Shown: positions 63,071 to 64,000 of the stretch, piece after piece
Numbering within the stretch: position 1 is the stretch's first letter
Layout of the letters: every line of letters starts with the position of its first letter
Assembly (NCBI RefSeq): GCF_900107305.1
Contig: NZ_FNPL01000001.1
Location: 1-64,000, forward strand
DNA length: 64,000 bases
Reading direction: 5' to 3'
DNA from: Thermoactinomyces sp. DSM 45892
Lineage (GTDB): Bacteria > Bacillota > Bacilli > Thermoactinomycetales > Thermoactinomycetaceae
Translations under genes and position numbers: made by a program
The notes under the pieces: generated by a model
Database searches by the model: none
What the model saw: only the letters and a program-made list of their open reading frames with translations
Told to the model about the DNA's origin: nothing

Positions 63071-64000
63071 TTAAAAAGGCAATTCCAATTCATCATCTAA
63101 GTCATGTTTCGCCTTAAACGGGTTTGATCTACTGCTACTTCTACCACCTAATTCTTCTACCAGCTTGTCCTCTCCAAAAAGTACATCCTTCACGAAATCT
63201 TCTTCCTGATACACTTTTTTGTCCCATGCTCGAACACCTTCTATCTGTAATTCGCTTATGTATGACTTAGAGGACCAAGAACGTGCATGGTTCGGTTTTG
63301 CTCGCCCTCCTAAAGCTAACAACAAATCCTCTTCCTCACGAAAATCTTCTTGGATAATAACTCGATTCACTATATTACCGTCAATTTTTATTACATCACC
63401 AAAATGAAACTTTTTTTGGAGGTTTGATGCCAATCGGTACATTGTTTCATCTATGCCACCTTTACCATCTGAAAAATCGAGGGCAAATTCACTATCAGCA
63501 AAGTTTGTTCTTTTATCAATCATACGCCCTGTCACATAAGCTTTTGAATTATCTCTATCTAACTCTACTCCAATGAACACCATTGCTTGTTCAAAAAATG
63601 AAAGTTCTTTGAATTCATTTGAATCAAATTCTATGTCTTCTTTCTGTTTTGTAATTCTTTTGATCCAAAAGTTTCTACTTCTTTTTTTTTCACCATTTCT
63701 ACTTTCATATTCGCTATAGTTGATTTCACCCTCTATTAGAACAGAGTCGCCATTTTTGAAACAATCATGTATGTATTTAGAAGCAGTATATCTTGGCATC
63801 CCTTCCTTAACGATTCTTCCCGTTTCTTCATCACTCACAAAAATCTTAGTTTGGAGAACTTCATATCCATCTGCTTCTAGTTTCTTCTTATTCTTAATCC
63901 ACTCGCCATAGGCAACCATCTCTCCTTTGTATTTAACCTTTTTTACTTTAGCTTCATTTGCCAATTTTTGATTCCATAGATGTACTTCTTTTGGTTGATA
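63071..64000 (-). CDS. single-strand DNA-binding-like protein (YorF-like), runs off the right edge
   Basis: The frame is open to base 64000 with no stop and no credible start inside the window (a TTG at 63964 lacks a ribosome site), so the 5' end is missing; 310 residues are visible. Two OB-fold-like regions can be read (about 15-115 with IFVSDEETGRIVKEG... and 130-230 with AMVFIGVELDRDNSKAYV). The C-terminus DDELELPF is the acidic tip found on SSB proteins, which recruits partners. The next gene is a RecA-like ATPase, as in phage recombination/replication modules. Confidence 0.72.
   Translation of the reverse strand, partial: YQPKEVHLWNQKLANEAKVKKVKYKGEMVAYGEWIKNKKKLEADGYEVLQTKIFVSDEETGRIVKEGMPRYTASKYIHDCFKNGDSVLIEGEINYSEYESRNGEKKRSRNFWIKRITKQKEDIEFDSNEFKELSFFEQAMVFIGVELDRDNSKAYVTGRMIDKRTNFADSEFALDFSDGKGGIDETMYRLASNLQKKFHFGDVIKIDGNIVNRVIIQEDFREEEDLLLALGGRAKPNHARSWSSKSYISELQIEGVRAWDKKVYQEEDFVKDVLFGEDKLVEELGGRSSSRSNPFKAKHDLDDELELPF

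Overview
The window comes from a low-to-mid GC endospore-forming member of the Bacillota (Bacillales-like). The evidence is Gram-positive Shine-Dalgarno sites before almost every gene, an alpha/beta-type small acid-soluble spore protein, a collagen-like surface protein of the BclA type, and a complete ptb-bcd-buk-lpdV-bkd cluster beside a BkdR-type sigma-54 activator, in an order close to that of Bacillus. A relative of the Thermoactinomycetaceae is possible, but that is a guess.

Region 1 (1-24.5 kb) is chromosome. It starts with the 5' part of a collagen-repeat gene read on the minus strand, an FkbM methyltransferase fragment, a TM2 protein and a lone BceB-like ABC permease. Next is a methylmalonyl-CoA operon: catalytic mutase subunit, B12-binding subunit, epimerase, acyl-CoA carboxyltransferase. 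lipB follows, then the branched-chain 2-oxoacid operon with its sigma-54 promoter and paired palindromes. Together these genes carry Val/Leu/Ile through transamination-linked oxidation and acyl-CoA/acyl-phosphate formation to propionyl/methylmalonyl-CoA metabolism; LipB would start lipoylation of the E2 subunit. yqzF-like, a TylF-type methyltransferase, an N-terminally extended Fe/Mn superoxide dismutase and a small unknown gene follow.

Region 2 (about 24.54 kb to the right edge) is the left part of a large integrated element, most likely an SPbeta-like temperate phage. A large serine recombinase lies at its edge and the host comM/yifB gene is cut just before its Walker A motif. The far end is outside the window. 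From 48.8 to 64 kb the element carries a phage DNA-metabolism block on the minus strand: an SSB-like protein, a RecA-like ATPase (frameshifted here), an unknown zinc-finger protein, an Nmad1/DUF1599 protein, a DnaB-like helicase, a primase, a RecJ-like nuclease, both subunits of a type IIA topoisomerase, and NrdI/NrdE/NrdF. The gene order resembles the yorF-yorK block of Bacillus phage SPbeta (from memory). Between integrase and replication block are cargo genes: an HTH-TPR regulator facing a Nudix/radical-SAM cassette, a SASP gene, a Uma2-type nuclease, a ROS/MucR-type zinc-finger protein, and a TetR-controlled surface-protein operon.

The most striking cargo is a three-gene operon at 34.3-41.2 kb: PD-(D/E)XK nuclease with zinc ribbon, Fe-S DinG/XPD-like helicase, and a PIWI-RE protein. 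This matches the predicted PIWI-RE genome-conflict island, here inside a prophage and beside an intracellular subtilisin-like protease. Several very small genes missed by length cut-offs are also listed.
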